From the NCBI GenBank assembly GCA_963763955.1, contig CAVXQP010000020.1, positions 1 to 64,000 on the forward strand: 64,000 bases of DNA, in the 5' to 3' direction. This document shows positions 16,501-25,494 of this stretch, in pieces. The position numbers and the translations under genes were made by a program. Each line of letters opens with the position of its first letter. Within the stretch, counting starts at the first letter, position 1. Under the pieces are notes generated by a model that was given only the letters and a program-made list of their open reading frames with translations, had not been told where the DNA came from and did not search any database. Origin of the DNA: DASUPK01 sp963763955. Lineage in GTDB: Bacteria; Actinomycetota; Thermoleophilia; Solirubrobacterales; 70-9.

Positions 16501-16512
16501 GCGATAGCGTTG
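16501..16512 (+). promoter_or_regulatory. 12-mer shared with the paralogous gene (possible -10)
   Basis: GCGATAGCGTTG lies 30 bases upstream of the 16543 gene and is repeated exactly at 20566-20577, 31 bases upstream of its paralogue at 20609. It contains TAGCGT, which fits the actinobacterial TAnnnT -10 form. No convincing -35 element is seen. Confidence 0.45.
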
Positions 16513-16542
16513 CGGAGTGCGAGATCGAGGTCGGCGTCAGCG

Positions 16543-17781
16543 ATGAACAAAGAGCAAAGTGACACCCGGACCCGTGTGCTCATTGTCGGGGGCGGTGTGG
16601 CGGGGCTCGAGACCCTGCTGGCATTGGGCGATCTGGCGGGCGACCGGGTCTCGCTGACCCTGGTCGCCCCACAGCCCGACTTCATCTACAAGCCGCTGCT
16701 GGTCGAGGAGCCGTTCGATCTCGGGCCCGCGGAGCGTCATGAGCTCGCGCCGCTCGCCGAAGAGAAGGGAGCGCGGTTCGTGCGGTCGGCCGTCAGCGCG
16801 GTTCGACCCGAGGACCACGTCGTCGAGCTCGACGATGGCTCGACGCTCGAATACGACTATCTGGTCGTCTGCACCGGGGGCAGGTTCAAGCCGGCGCTCG
16901 AGGCTGCGACCACCTTCCCATCGGGCAGCAAGTCGTTCAGCGCCGACGAGATTCTCAATCGAGCCGAGGGAAAGGATCACCGCCTGGTGTTCATCGTCCC
17001 CTCAGGCGTCGTTTGGTCGCTGCCGCTCTACGAGCTGGCCCTGATGACCCAGCGCCGCGCCGTCCAGCGCGGCCTGGACGTGAAGATCGCGATCGTCACA
17101 CCGGAGTCCGCCCCTCTGGCGATCTTTGGGCCAGCGGCAAGTGAGGCCGTCAGCGAGCTGCTCAAGGCAAGGGGAATCCACATGTTCACGGGCTCGAGGG
17201 TGCGGGAGATGGACGAGGGCGGAATTACCCTGACCCCAGGGGATCGAGTGCTTGGCCCGGCGGAGGCGATCGCGCTCCCGGTCATGGAGGGGCCCGCGAT
17301 CGATGGCCTGCCCGCGGACGAGCAGGGCTTCATCCCGGTCGACGAGCATGGACGGGTGAAGGGGGTCGAGGACGTCTATGCGGCCGGGGACGGGACCAAC
17401 TTCCCGATCAAGCAGGGTGGTCTCGGCACCCAGCAGGCCGACGCGGCCGCGGAGCACATCGCGCACCGACTCGGCGCGAGTGAGACCCCGGAGCCCTTCA
17501 GGCCGTTGCTGCGCGGCAAGCTGCTGACTGGTGACGAGTCGCTCAGCCTGAGCACCGACGTCGCGGGCGGGGGAGGGGCGGGCGTGGCCTCGGCAGACTA
17601 TCTGTGGTGGCCGCCCCACAAGATCAGCTCCCGCTACCTGGCGCCCCTGCTGCACTACGGCGACGTCCATGGCGAGCCCGAGCCGCCCCGGCGTTCCCTC
17701 GACGTCGAGGTCGCCCTGCCGAAGGAGTGGCACGAGGAGCCGATGGCGCTTGACTCGAACGAGCCCCCGAAGGTCGACTGA
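16543..17781 (+). CDS. NAD(P)/FAD-dependent oxidoreductase (NDH-2/SQR-like fold)
   Basis: A 412-residue flavoprotein with the N-terminal FAD motif LIVGGGVAGLE and the C-terminal FAD-binding DVYAAGDGTNFPIKQGGLG. The layout and long C-terminal tail (WWPPHKISSRYLAPLL) resemble type II NADH dehydrogenase and sulfide:quinone reductase relatives. Only one cysteine (VVCTGG) is visible, so the cysteine chemistry of sulfide:quinone reductase is not supported. A near-duplicate lies at 20609-21844, with metal transporters between. ATG 16543 is preferred over the longer open frame because the shared promoter-like 12-mer lies just upstream. Electron donor and acceptor are unknown. Confidence 0.85.
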   Translation: MNKEQSDTRTRVLIVGGGVAGLETLLALGDLAGDRVSLTLVAPQPDFIYKPLLVEEPFDLGPAERHELAPLAEEKGARFVRSAVSAVRPEDHVVELDDGSTLEYDYLVVCTGGRFKPALEAATTFPSGSKSFSADEILNRAEGKDHRLVFIVPSGVVWSLPLYELALMTQRRAVQRGLDVKIAIVTPESAPLAIFGPAASEAVSELLKARGIHMFTGSRVREMDEGGITLTPGDRVLGPAEAIALPVMEGPAIDGLPADEQGFIPVDEHGRVKGVEDVYAAGDGTNFPIKQGGLGTQQADAAAEHIAHRLGASETPEPFRPLLRGKLLTGDESLSLSTDVAGGGGAGVASADYLWWPPHKISSRYLAPLLHYGDVHGEPEPPRRSLDVEVALPKEWHEEPMALDSNEPPKVD

Positions 17782-17782
17782 G

Positions 17783-18523
17783 CTAGACGCCGAGCACGGC
17801 GCTCAGGGCGAGCATCACGATCGCTCCCGCCGCCAGGCCCACCGGCCCACGCCAGCCGAGCGGCCACAGCGATCGGGGCAGCAGGTCCGCGACGACCAGC
17901 GCGAGCATGGCTCCGGCGGCGAATGCAAACGAGACGGGCAGCAGTGACCTCACGCTCTCGACCAACACGAACGCAATCCCCGCACCGAGCGGCTGCGGGG
18001 CGCTCGTCAGCACCGCTGCCCAGAACTGCTGCGTCCGGCTGAAGCCAGCATCCGCCATCGGAATGGCGATGCTCGTGCCTTCCGGAATGTTCTGCAGGGC
18101 GATCGCCACGATGACGAAGAGACTGAGCCCCGCCGTGTCGGACGCATAGGCGGTGCCAATCGCAAAGCCCTCCGGCAGGCTGTGGACGAAGAGCACGAAG
18201 AAGACGAGCACCGACAACCGGACGCCGGCCCCGCTCATCGCGCCGACATGGATATCGCGACCGCGCAGCGCGAGCCGGGCGATCGTCAGGAACGCAACTC
18301 CAACCCCGAGGCCCACCGTGACTTCCGCTGTGGTGCCCTCGTCGGTCGCCGGCAGGAGCAGCCCCACGATCGATGCGACCGTCATGACGCCGGCCGCGAG
18401 CCCCCAGAGCGCCGGCTCCCAGCTCGAGGCGCCTCGGCCGAGGTAGAAGACGGGGATCGCGCCAAGCCCCGTCGCCAACGCCGTCGCGGCGCCAAGGGCC
18501 ACGACTGTCAGCAGCTGAATCAT
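17783..18523 (-). CDS. ZIP family metal transporter
   Basis: A 246-residue membrane protein with about eight helices. The paired metal-site motifs of ZIP transporters are present: HSLPEGFAIG near residue 113 and ALQNIPEGTSIAIP near residue 141. Zinc or another divalent cation is the usual substrate. It converges with the oxidoreductase gene across one base. Expression is from the divergent region shared with the universal stress gene at 18690. Confidence 0.9.
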   Translation of the reverse strand: MIQLLTVVALGAATALATGLGAIPVFYLGRGASSWEPALWGLAAGVMTVASIVGLLLPATDEGTTAEVTVGLGVGVAFLTIARLALRGRDIHVGAMSGAGVRLSVLVFFVLFVHSLPEGFAIGTAYASDTAGLSLFVIVAIALQNIPEGTSIAIPMADAGFSRTQQFWAAVLTSAPQPLGAGIAFVLVESVRSLLPVSFAFAAGAMLALVVADLLPRSLWPLGWRGPVGLAAGAIVMLALSAVLGV

Positions 18524-18689
18524 CGGGTTAGTGTGGACGCCCTGGCGGCGCTCACCCAGGTATCGGTCGCCCCCGCCGCGCGCGGCCGGGGCATTGCGGA
18601 GATGCTGTAATCACTGCTCGCCGGCATGGAGCTGATCGAGAGGATGCTCCGGGCGGACGGGGCCCGAGCCGGGTAAATTGCGCCGCCGC

Positions 18690-19118
18690 ATGTACCGCAA
18701 CGTCGTAGTCGCCTATGACGGAAGCGAGACAGCGCACACAGCGCTCGCTCGCGCCGCCGAGATCGCGCAAAGCGACGGCGCCTCCTTGACGCTCGTGGAG
18801 GCAGTGGCGGGCAAGGTGCCCTCGCCGGCACCGGGCGCGCCGCCCCTGGCCAAGCCGGAGAAGCGGGCGATGGTCCGGGAGGATCTCAGAAGGGCCATCA
18901 AGCAGGTCGATCCCGAGCTTCAGGCCGGCGGCTGGGTGATCGGGGGCCCGCCAGCCAAGGGGATCCTTACGGTGGCTGACGACATCGGGGCCGACCTGAT
19001 CGTCACCGGCTCGCGCGCCCGCGGCGCCGTCACGCGGACCGTGCTGGGCAGCGTCTCAACCGAGATCCTGCACGGCGCGCATTGCGACGTGCTCGTCGTG
19101 CATCCCTCCACAGGCTAG
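18690..19118 (+). CDS. universal stress protein (UspA family)
   Basis: A 142-residue single-domain Usp. It starts MYRNVVVAYDGSETAHTAL and ends with the ATP-binding signature GSRARGAVTRTVLGSVS followed by CDVLVVHP. ATG 18690 gives the standard length; an in-frame TTG at 18678 is less likely. It sits just upstream of the Nramp-like transporter. Role: nucleotide-binding stress protein, exact signal unknown. Confidence 0.88.
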   Translation: MYRNVVVAYDGSETAHTALARAAEIAQSDGASLTLVEAVAGKVPSPAPGAPPLAKPEKRAMVREDLRRAIKQVDPELQAGGWVIGGPPAKGILTVADDIGADLIVTGSRARGAVTRTVLGSVSTEILHGAHCDVLVVHPSTG

Positions 19119-19126
19119 GACAGGGC

Positions 19127-20449
19127 TTGACCGGCGAGCGGCGCCGAGACAGCCCCGTTCGAGCGCACCGCACACCGGGTCGCCATGTCTACTGGCGCGT
19201 CGCCCGCCGTCGGCGGGTGCTCCTGGCACGAGGATCCGTGGCCGCCCTGCTTGCGGTCGTGGGCCCCGGGCTCCTCGCCGGGCTCTCCGACGACGACCCG
19301 GCGGGGATCACGACCTACTCCATCCTCGGCGCTGACCACGGCTACGAGTTGCTCTGGGTGTTGGCGCTCTCAACCGGGGCCCTGATCGTCTTTCACGAGC
19401 TCGCCGTGCGCATGGGTGTGGTGACCGGGAAAGGACTGCTGGCCCTGGTCCGTGACCGGTATGGCGCCCGAGGGGCGGGGATCGTCCTCGCCGCTCTCGT
19501 CGTCGCCAACACCGGAACGCTCTGTGCCGAGTTTGCAGGTGTCGCCGCCGGAATGGACCTGCTCACGGGGATGAGCCGCTATGTGAGCGTCCCGCTGGCA
19601 GCGACCGCTGTCTCCCTGCTCGTCCTCAGGGAGTCCTTCAAGCGGGTAGAGCACGTTCTCTTGCTGCTCAGCGCGATCTTCGTCACATACATCGTCTCGG
19701 GCATCCTCGCCCACCCGGACTGGGGCGCGGCGGCGAAGGGCCTGGTGGTCCCGAGCATCACTCTGAATCGGGACGCTGTCCTGGTCGCCGTGGCGACCGT
19801 GGGCACGACGCTCGCCCCATGGGGGCTTGCCTTCATCCAGTCCTATGCCGTCGACAAGAAGATCAGAGTCGAGGACCTGCGCTACGAACGCGTCGATGTC
19901 GTGGTCGGTGCCGTTCTCACCGGTGTGATCGGCCTCTTCATCGTGGTCGCCTGCGCCGCGACCCTCCACCCTCAGGGAATCTCGATCAATGATGCGCGCG
20001 ACGCTGCGCGCGCCCTGGAGCCCCTCGCGGGAAGTCTGGCGGCGACGCTGTTCGGTCTCGGCTTCCTCGGCGCTGCACTGCTCGCCGCCGCGATCGTCCC
20101 GCTGTCGACGGCTTACTCGGTCTCAGAGGCCGTCGGAGCCCCATGCGACATCAACGATTCCTTCCAGGAGGCTCGACTCTTCTACCTCTCGTATGGAGCT
20201 GTCGCTCTGGTCGCCGTCGCGGTCGTCCTCATCCCGGGGGCGCCGCTGATCAAGATCCTCTTTCTCTCCCAGGCGCTGAACGCCGTCCTCCTGGTGGTGC
20301 TGCTGCCCTTCATGCGCTCTCTTGGTCAAGACGAGAGCCTGATGGGCGCCCATGCGCTTGGGCCGGCTGACAGGCTCGCGACCGCCGTCGCGCTCGCCCT
20401 GATCGTCGCCTCGGTCCTGGCCCTGGCCGGCCTCACCGTGGCCGGGTGA
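19127..20449 (+). CDS. Nramp-like divalent metal transporter
   Basis: About 440 residues with 11 or so helices. It is related to Nramp/MntH carriers but departs at metal-site positions: helix 1 reads LSDDDPAGITTYS rather than the DPGN form, and helix 6 has TTLAPWGLAFIQS rather than MPH. The substrate may therefore not be Mn2+/Fe2+. TTG 19127, with AGGACAGGG upstream, is the best candidate start; an in-frame GTG near 19217 would remove the basic N-terminus. It follows the universal stress gene by 8 bases. Confidence 0.8.
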   Translation: MTGERRRDSPVRAHRTPGRHVYWRVARRRRVLLARGSVAALLAVVGPGLLAGLSDDDPAGITTYSILGADHGYELLWVLALSTGALIVFHELAVRMGVVTGKGLLALVRDRYGARGAGIVLAALVVANTGTLCAEFAGVAAGMDLLTGMSRYVSVPLAATAVSLLVLRESFKRVEHVLLLLSAIFVTYIVSGILAHPDWGAAAKGLVVPSITLNRDAVLVAVATVGTTLAPWGLAFIQSYAVDKKIRVEDLRYERVDVVVGAVLTGVIGLFIVVACAATLHPQGISINDARDAARALEPLAGSLAATLFGLGFLGAALLAAAIVPLSTAYSVSEAVGAPCDINDSFQEARLFYLSYGAVALVAVAVVLIPGAPLIKILFLSQALNAVLLVVLLPFMRSLGQDESLMGAHALGPADRLATAVALALIVASVLALAGLTVAG

Positions 20450-20565
20450 TGTCGACCGACGAGGATTCGCCGCGATCGTAGTCCTCATCCCGACCGCGCC
20501 AAGCACGCCACTCCCACTCAGCCGAGCTTCGGACCAGATAGCCGCCCACTCCCTGCCGATCGTGC

Positions 20566-20577
20566 GCGATAGCGTTG
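20566..20577 (+). promoter_or_regulatory. second copy of the shared 12-mer
   Basis: GCGATAGCGTTG, identical to 16501-16512 and at nearly the same distance (31 bases) from the paralogous gene's ATG. It is followed by GGAAGGA as the ribosome-binding site. This is compatible with a -10 (TAGCGT) or a regulator site copied together with the gene. Confidence 0.45.
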
Positions 20578-20608
20578 ACACTGGCCAGGAGAGCGAGGCG
20601 AGGAAGGA

Positions 20609-21844
20609 ATGAACGACCAACCCCGGAGCAGCGGCAGTCGCGTGGTGATTGTGGGCGGTGGGGTCGCAGGCCTTGAGGCGCTGCTCGCACTGCACGACCT
20701 GGCCGGTGAGCATGCCGAGCTCACCCTGGTCGCGCGGTCACCCGACTTCCTATACAAGCCTCTGTTGGTGGAGGAGCCGTTTGGCGTGGGGCCGGCGGAG
20801 TGGCACGAGCTCGGGCCGCTCGCGGAAGAGCAGGGGGCCCGCTTCGTGCGCCAAACAGTCGGCGCTGTCGACACCGACGCGCATCTGGTCGAGCTCGACG
20901 ACGGCTCCGAACTCGAATACGACCAGCTGGTCGTCTGTGTTGGGGGCCGCGACAAGCCGGCTTTCGATCAGGCGACCACCTTCCCCTCGGGCGGACGTGA
21001 GCCGTACAGGGCCGACGAAGTCCTGGATCGGGCGGCAGGGAAGGATCATCGGATGGCCTTTGTCGTTCCGTACGGCGTCACCTGGTCGTTGCCGCTGTAC
21101 GAGATCGCCCTGATGACGCAGCACTGGGCGGCCGATCGGACGCTCGACGTCAAAATCGCGATAGTGACGCCGGAATCCGCTCCCCTGGCCATATTCGGGC
21201 CAGCGGCCAGCGCGGTTGTCGGAGGGTTGCTCGACGCCCGTGGGATCGAGTTCTTCCCGAGCTCCACCGTGCGCGAGCTCGACGATGCTGGAATCAAGCT
21301 CAGTCCCGGCGATCGGGCACTGGGCCCGGCCGAGGTGGTCGCCTTGCCGCTGATGGAGGGACCGGCGATCCACGGCCTGCCCGCTGATGACCAGGGCTTC
21401 ATCCCGATCGACGATCACGCCCGAGTCAGAGGTGTCAAAGACGTTCACGCAGCGGGCGACGGAACGACGTTCCCGATCAAGCAGGGCGGCCTCGCTGCCC
21501 AGCAGGCCGATGCTGCCGCCGAGGACATCGCCCATCGGTTGGGGGCGGCCGTCGAACCACAACCATTCCGGCCGATGCTGCGCGGCAAGTTGTTGACTGG
21601 CGACGAGTCGGTCAACCTCCGCACCGATCTCGCGGGCGGGGGCGGCGAGGGCCAGGCCTCACCGGACATCCTCTGGTGGCCTCCGCACAAGATCAGCGCC
21701 CGCTACCTGGCGCCCTACCTCGACCGCGGCGAGGTCCACGAGGAGCCCGAGCCGCCGCGTCGCTCCATCGACGTGGAGGTCGGCTTTCCCAAAGAGTGGC
21801 ACGAGGAGCCGATGGCCCTCGACCCCTACGAGCCGCCCAAGTAG
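20609..21844 (+). CDS. NAD(P)/FAD-dependent oxidoreductase, paralogue of the 16543 product
   Basis: A 411-residue flavoprotein collinear with, and largely identical to, the product at 16543: VVIVGGGVAGLEALLAL at the N-terminus, KPLLVEEPF, SAPLAIFGPAAS, HAAGDGTTFPIKQGGLA and the same WWPPHKIS tail. Again one cysteine only (VVCVGG). The strong similarity and shared upstream 12-mer indicate duplication with promoter. The GGAAGGA site 2-8 bases before ATG supports the start. The copies may serve different partners or conditions; nothing in the sequence tells which. Confidence 0.85.
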   Translation: MNDQPRSSGSRVVIVGGGVAGLEALLALHDLAGEHAELTLVARSPDFLYKPLLVEEPFGVGPAEWHELGPLAEEQGARFVRQTVGAVDTDAHLVELDDGSELEYDQLVVCVGGRDKPAFDQATTFPSGGREPYRADEVLDRAAGKDHRMAFVVPYGVTWSLPLYEIALMTQHWAADRTLDVKIAIVTPESAPLAIFGPAASAVVGGLLDARGIEFFPSSTVRELDDAGIKLSPGDRALGPAEVVALPLMEGPAIHGLPADDQGFIPIDDHARVRGVKDVHAAGDGTTFPIKQGGLAAQQADAAAEDIAHRLGAAVEPQPFRPMLRGKLLTGDESVNLRTDLAGGGGEGQASPDILWWPPHKISARYLAPYLDRGEVHEEPEPPRRSIDVEVGFPKEWHEEPMALDPYEPPK

Positions 21845-21875
21845 GCCTTCACCGCCGTGATCAGTACGAACCAAT

Positions 21876-22530
21876 TCAGACGGCGAGGTCCCGCCGCTCG
21901 AACAGCCGTCCTCCGATAACGGCGAGCAGGCCAGCCGAAGTCATTCGGAAAGATTGCCTTCGGCGGATCGCGACGCTATCGCGGCGGCTGTTCAAGCCAA
22001 ACAGCCGGGCGTTGCCGGATGTCGGATGAAGCAGATCGACCAGAGTCCGAGCCAATCCGAAATCTCGCCGCGGCACCAATAGCCCGCAGAGCAGGATCTT
22101 GGGGCAGGATGAAGGCGGGCATGAATTGCACCGCCAGGAACTCGGTTCGGGCGAACGCGCTGACCAACAGCCCAAGCGACATTCCCAGCACCCCGTTCGC
22201 GATCGCCAGCAGCGCAACCCAGAAAGCCGATCCCGCGGTGGTCAGATCGAGCACCAGGTAAGCGAAGCCGGTTGTCACCGCCGCCTGCAGCCCCGCAAGC
22301 AGCGCGAACGCGATCCCGTATCCGACAAGCAGGTCCAGCTTTGAGAGGGGCATTGTCATCAACCGCTCGAGCGTCCCTGTCGTCCGCTCCCGCAGCATCG
22401 TGATGGAGGTGATCAGGAACATCACGATCAACGGGGACAAGCCTAAAAGCCTCCCCAGCTGGTCCAGAGATGCGGGAAGGGCGCGACGTCGCCGGCTCGA
22501 ACGGGACCGCCGGAGCCAGACCCCATGATC
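21876..22530 (-). pseudogene. decayed ABC-2 type permease
   Basis: The middle of an ABC-2 export permease survives: VMFLITSITMLRERTTGTLE, then PLSKLDLLVGYGIAFALLAG and FARTEFLAVQFMPAFILPQ. After this the frame breaks near 22100, and ILLCGLLVPRR continues in another frame towards a degraded C-terminus ending near 21876. The N-terminus before about 22470 is not recognisable. On the same strand, the first residues of an ABC ATPase lie at 28581-28640, so the two may be the ends of one split operon. Confidence 0.7.
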
Positions 22531-22741
22531 ACCAGGACCGAATCGGGCTACCTGGAGCGAGAACAGGGCCGGGCGAGGTGGGATCCGTGGGAGGGCTGGC
22601 ACCTTCGGAAGAGATGTTGGAGCCCCAGCGTTGGAGGACGGGACGCGAAGGGTGGTGAAGATGCCAAAGACAAAGGAGCGGCCCCGCTAGCTAGTTGTGC
22701 CCGTCGGCACCGGGACCGCCCCTCTGAGGAAACAACGAAAT
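22531..22741. other. no gene recognised between permease remnant and small ORF
   Basis: Open frames here are short, unrelated to known families by eye and lack good start sites. This stretch probably holds the left junction of the 22.5-28.6 kb insertion. Confidence 0.4.
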
Positions 22742-22867
22742 ATGCGAAGAGAAATTCCGACGAAGCACCAGCGAAAGGAACTGGCCGAGATCAAGCGCCG
22801 GACGGGAATGTTCATGCCGGAGGGGATGACCTTCGGGCTCGCCAGCGTCAAGCTAGGCCACCACTAG
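22742..22867 (+). CDS. small ORF, 41 residues, unknown
   Basis: Starts MRREIPTKHQRKELAEIKRR and ends in GLASVKLGHH. A GAGGAA sequence lies about 10 bases upstream of the ATG. The basic, helical composition is protein-like, but the ORF is short and its last 20 bases overlap the convergent zinc-ribbon gene. It may be a genuine small protein or a remnant. Confidence 0.3.
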   Translation: MRREIPTKHQRKELAEIKRRTGMFMPEGMTFGLASVKLGHH

Positions 22868-23201
22868 CATTGAAGTCCTCGGGGAGGATGCTGTCGGTAG
22901 CGAGGCCGGTCACGAACCGCTCGGCTTCCTCGCTCATGTTGGCCCGAATGACGGCGCGAAGGTCCTGCATCAGCTCCTGGTCCCCGCGGTCTATCTCGTC
23001 CTCGTAGCGGTCGACCTCGTCCTGGGAGTAGCTGCTCTGGGCCGACCACTCGCACTCGGGGCAGCGGAGTTCGACGTTCCAGCCGTCGCCCTGCTCGTGC
23101 CAGCTGACGGGCTGCACCAGGATCGAGTCGCAGTTCGGGCAGCAGTGCATGCCATTCTCCGATTGCCTCTTGCTCTGGAAATCCATGCGTTTCTTCGCCA
23201 C
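22848..23201 (-). CDS. zinc-ribbon protein
   Basis: A 117-residue protein with one zinc ribbon made of CPNC (near residue 21) and CPEC (near residue 47), separated by the beta-strand-like segment VSWHEQGDGWNVELR. An acidic helical C-terminus follows (DEVDRYEDEIDRGDQELMQDL). A GTG start gives MAKKRMDF; ATG six codons in is an alternative. No function is known; such proteins often bind nucleic acid or act as adaptors. Confidence 0.65.
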   Translation of the reverse strand: MAKKRMDFQSKRQSENGMHCCPNCDSILVQPVSWHEQGDGWNVELRCPECEWSAQSSYSQDEVDRYEDEIDRGDQELMQDLRAVIRANMSEEAERFVTGLATDSILPEDFNASGGLA

Positions 23202-23524
23202 GACAGGCGTTCGTCGCCCTATACCCAGAAGAAGCGGCCCAATGCCTCAAATGGGTACGGGTGAAGGTGTGGGCTCGTTCAGGTGCTGACTGGGGATCAG
23301 GGCGACCGATTGACTGCGGAGGATTGACTCACCTCCGGGGCCACTCTCTTTCCGACCGGATGGGACGAGTCGGCGCCGCTGACCGAGATCTCGATCTCCT
23401 ACCGCGACGAGAATGACATCGACGTGGCGATGCGGCCCGGGAGGTTCTTGAAGGCGACGACCTCCGGGTGATGGAGCAGGTCGCCTCTGACGCGATTGTC
23501 CGGGGCAAGGCCAGAGTCGGCGAG
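23202..23524. other. intergenic stretch with a possible gene remnant
   Basis: No intact gene. The plus strand has a short open stretch at about 23350-23471 (containing LTEISISYRDENDIDVAM) ending in TGA, which looks like the C-terminal end of an unidentified protein. GGAGG...CCTCC around 23319-23337 could form a short hairpin. Confidence 0.35.
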
Positions 23525-24922
23525 CTACGGACTTGCGGCCAGCAGGTCCTGAAGCTCGCGCCCAAGGGCGCCGACGATCTCGGTCGGGTCGGGGACCAGG
23601 CCGCGGTCGGCCATCACGCCGACCGTCACCTCGCCGGCGTAGCTGAAGATCGAAAAACTCATCGCGACGCTGCCGGCGGCCGGCGCCCAGACCAGGACGC
23701 CGCGCACCGGGGTGCCGGCGAGGTAAACAAGCTCGGCCGGCCCGGGCACGTTGGTGATCACCGCCGAGCCGGCGGCGCTGAAGAACTCGAGTAGCCGCTG
23801 CTCCACCTCGCTCGGGGTCGTCCCAAGCGCCTCGAGCAGGCCATAGCCGACCGCGCCCTCGGGCGAATCCTTGATCTCCGCCATGCGGCGATGCACCTCG
23901 TGCAGGCGCCGCCGCGCGTCCTCAATCCCCACCGGGACCGCCAGCAGCACCAGCCCGAAGCGGTTGCCGAGCCGCCGCGGCAACGGCTCGTCTAGGGGGC
24001 GGAGGTTGAAGGGGACGAAGGCGTGCATCTCGTCGACCAGGCTGTCGCGGGCGGCGAGGTAGCTGCGCAAGGCGCCGGCGATCGCGGTGACCAGCACATC
24101 GTTGACGGTGGTGCCGGTGGCGTGGCCGACCGCCTTCACCTCGTCGAGCGGCATCGGCTCCGACCAAGCGACCCGCTCGCCGACCCCAAGATCGCCTTTG
24201 AGCACGGTGCCCACGTCGGGCCCTGAGAAGAGCGACTTGCCGACCGCCTTGACGTCGTCGCCGGCCGCCGCCGCGAGGTCGATCAGCCTGGAGGGGTCGC
24301 GCACGACCTCTACCGCTTCGTGGGCCCCTGCGCGGCCAAGGTCCAGCCCGGCCGAGGCCACGCGTTGCGGGGCGCCGGCGACGTCACCAAGCAGGCCGCC
24401 GATCCCGCCGCCCCTGCCCTGCTCGGGCTCCTCGGGCTCGATCTGCGCGTCGGCTTGGTTGTCGGTCAGCGAAAGCAGCACCCTGGCAAGGGCGACGCCG
24501 TCAGCGATGCAGTGGTGCATGCGGGCGACGATCGCCGAACCCTTGCCATAGCCGTCGATCAGGTACCAGTCCCAGAGCGGACGCGAGCGATCAAGCGGTT
24601 GCGCCATCAGGTCGCCGACGAGCTCCTGCAGCGCCGCCGCGTCGCCTGGCGGCGGCAGAGCCCGGCGGTGCAGGTGCAGGTCGAGGTCGAAGTCGGGGTC
24701 GTCCTGCCAGGTCGGGGCGCGCAGTGGTACCCAGCTCTCCCTGATCCGTCGGCGGAAGGTCGGAAAGCGATCGACGAGCCGCGTCGCGACCACCTCTCGC
24801 ACCGCATCCCAGTCGAGCGGCTCATCGCACCACATCGCCGACGTGATCACCATCAGGTTGGTCGGCCGGTCCATGTGCAGCCAGGCCGCGTCCGCGCTCG
24901 ACATCCCGTGGGCGGAAGCCAT
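23525..24922 (-). CDS. WS/DGAT-type O-acyltransferase
   Basis: A 465-residue acyltransferase with the catalytic HHCIADG at residues 136-142 and the family start GMSSADAAWLHMDRPTN. C-terminal ITNVPGPAELVYLAG is also typical. It would transfer acyl groups from acyl-CoA to alcohols or diacylglycerol. It differs considerably from the copy at 2262-3740. Neighbours on the plus strand (PlsC-type acyltransferase, patatin) also act on lipids, so this segment looks like a lipid-metabolism cargo set. Confidence 0.9.
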   Translation of the reverse strand: MASAHGMSSADAAWLHMDRPTNLMVITSAMWCDEPLDWDAVREVVATRLVDRFPTFRRRIRESWVPLRAPTWQDDPDFDLDLHLHRRALPPPGDAAALQELVGDLMAQPLDRSRPLWDWYLIDGYGKGSAIVARMHHCIADGVALARVLLSLTDNQADAQIEPEEPEQGRGGGIGGLLGDVAGAPQRVASAGLDLGRAGAHEAVEVVRDPSRLIDLAAAAGDDVKAVGKSLFSGPDVGTVLKGDLGVGERVAWSEPMPLDEVKAVGHATGTTVNDVLVTAIAGALRSYLAARDSLVDEMHAFVPFNLRPLDEPLPRRLGNRFGLVLLAVPVGIEDARRRLHEVHRRMAEIKDSPEGAVGYGLLEALGTTPSEVEQRLLEFFSAAGSAVITNVPGPAELVYLAGTPVRGVLVWAPAAGSVAMSFSIFSYAGEVTVGVMADRGLVPDPTEIVGALGRELQDLLAASP

Positions 24923-24999
24923 ATGTGCAGTATCCCCTCGTCGGCATCACATGAAAAGCGGGCCGGGCGCTGCCGGCGGCCGCTCGCAGCGGGCAGGCC

Positions 25000-25297
25000 A
25001 GGGGTGCGATGATCGAACCGATCGGTTCACCAGCGGTCGCCTGGCGCTGATCGCCTATACGGGCCGCAAGAGTGGCGACGAGCACACAATCCCTGTGTGC
25101 TGTACCGCGACAAGGGCGACGAGGTGACGATCGCGGTCGGCTGGCGCGAGCGCAAGCTCTGGTGGCGCAACCTGACGGGGGAGGGTGGCCCCGTTCGCCT
25201 GCTAGTGCGAGGGCAGGACCTCCGGGGTCACGCGGTGGCGACGCGGGACCCGGGGCGCGATGCGCTGGTCCGCGTGCGGGTTGAGTCGCGGGACTGA
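25000..25297 (+). pseudogene. deazaflavin (F420)-dependent nitroreductase-family remnant, frameshifted
   Basis: Two frames join into the DDN/nitroreductase family core: LALIAYTGRKSGDEHTIPV (frame ending near 25100) and then VLYRDKGDEVTIAVGW through WWRNLTGEGGPVRLLVRG. The break at 25099-25103 is a duplicated TG dinucleotide (CCTGTGTGCTG). The N-terminus before about 25000 is missing or unrecognisable. F420-dependent enzymes of this family are common in Actinobacteria. Confidence 0.65.
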
Positions 25298-25494
25298 TGA
25301 CGGCTAGACGCATCCTGGTCGCGCGCACGCCCATATCGCGTGAATGCAGGCATGGCACCGTGTTCCGACTCCGAGCGCAGTCGGTGGAGAACACGGATGG
25401 CAGCGCCAGCACGAGATGCGACCGTGTCCACGTGAACTTGATTCAAGGGAAGGAAGCAATGAGGCTCTCCCTTATTGGCGGGTAGGAGAGGCTG

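Noticed and set aside
16543..17781. Annotation as sulfide:quinone oxidoreductase
   Set aside because: The fold matches, but only one cysteine is visible in each paralogue, so the catalytic cysteines are not supported.
18533..18610. 25-codon ORF resembling a GNAT acetyl-CoA loop (VSVAPAARGRGIAEML)
   Set aside because: Too short to support; may be a C-terminal remnant of an acetyltransferase or chance similarity.
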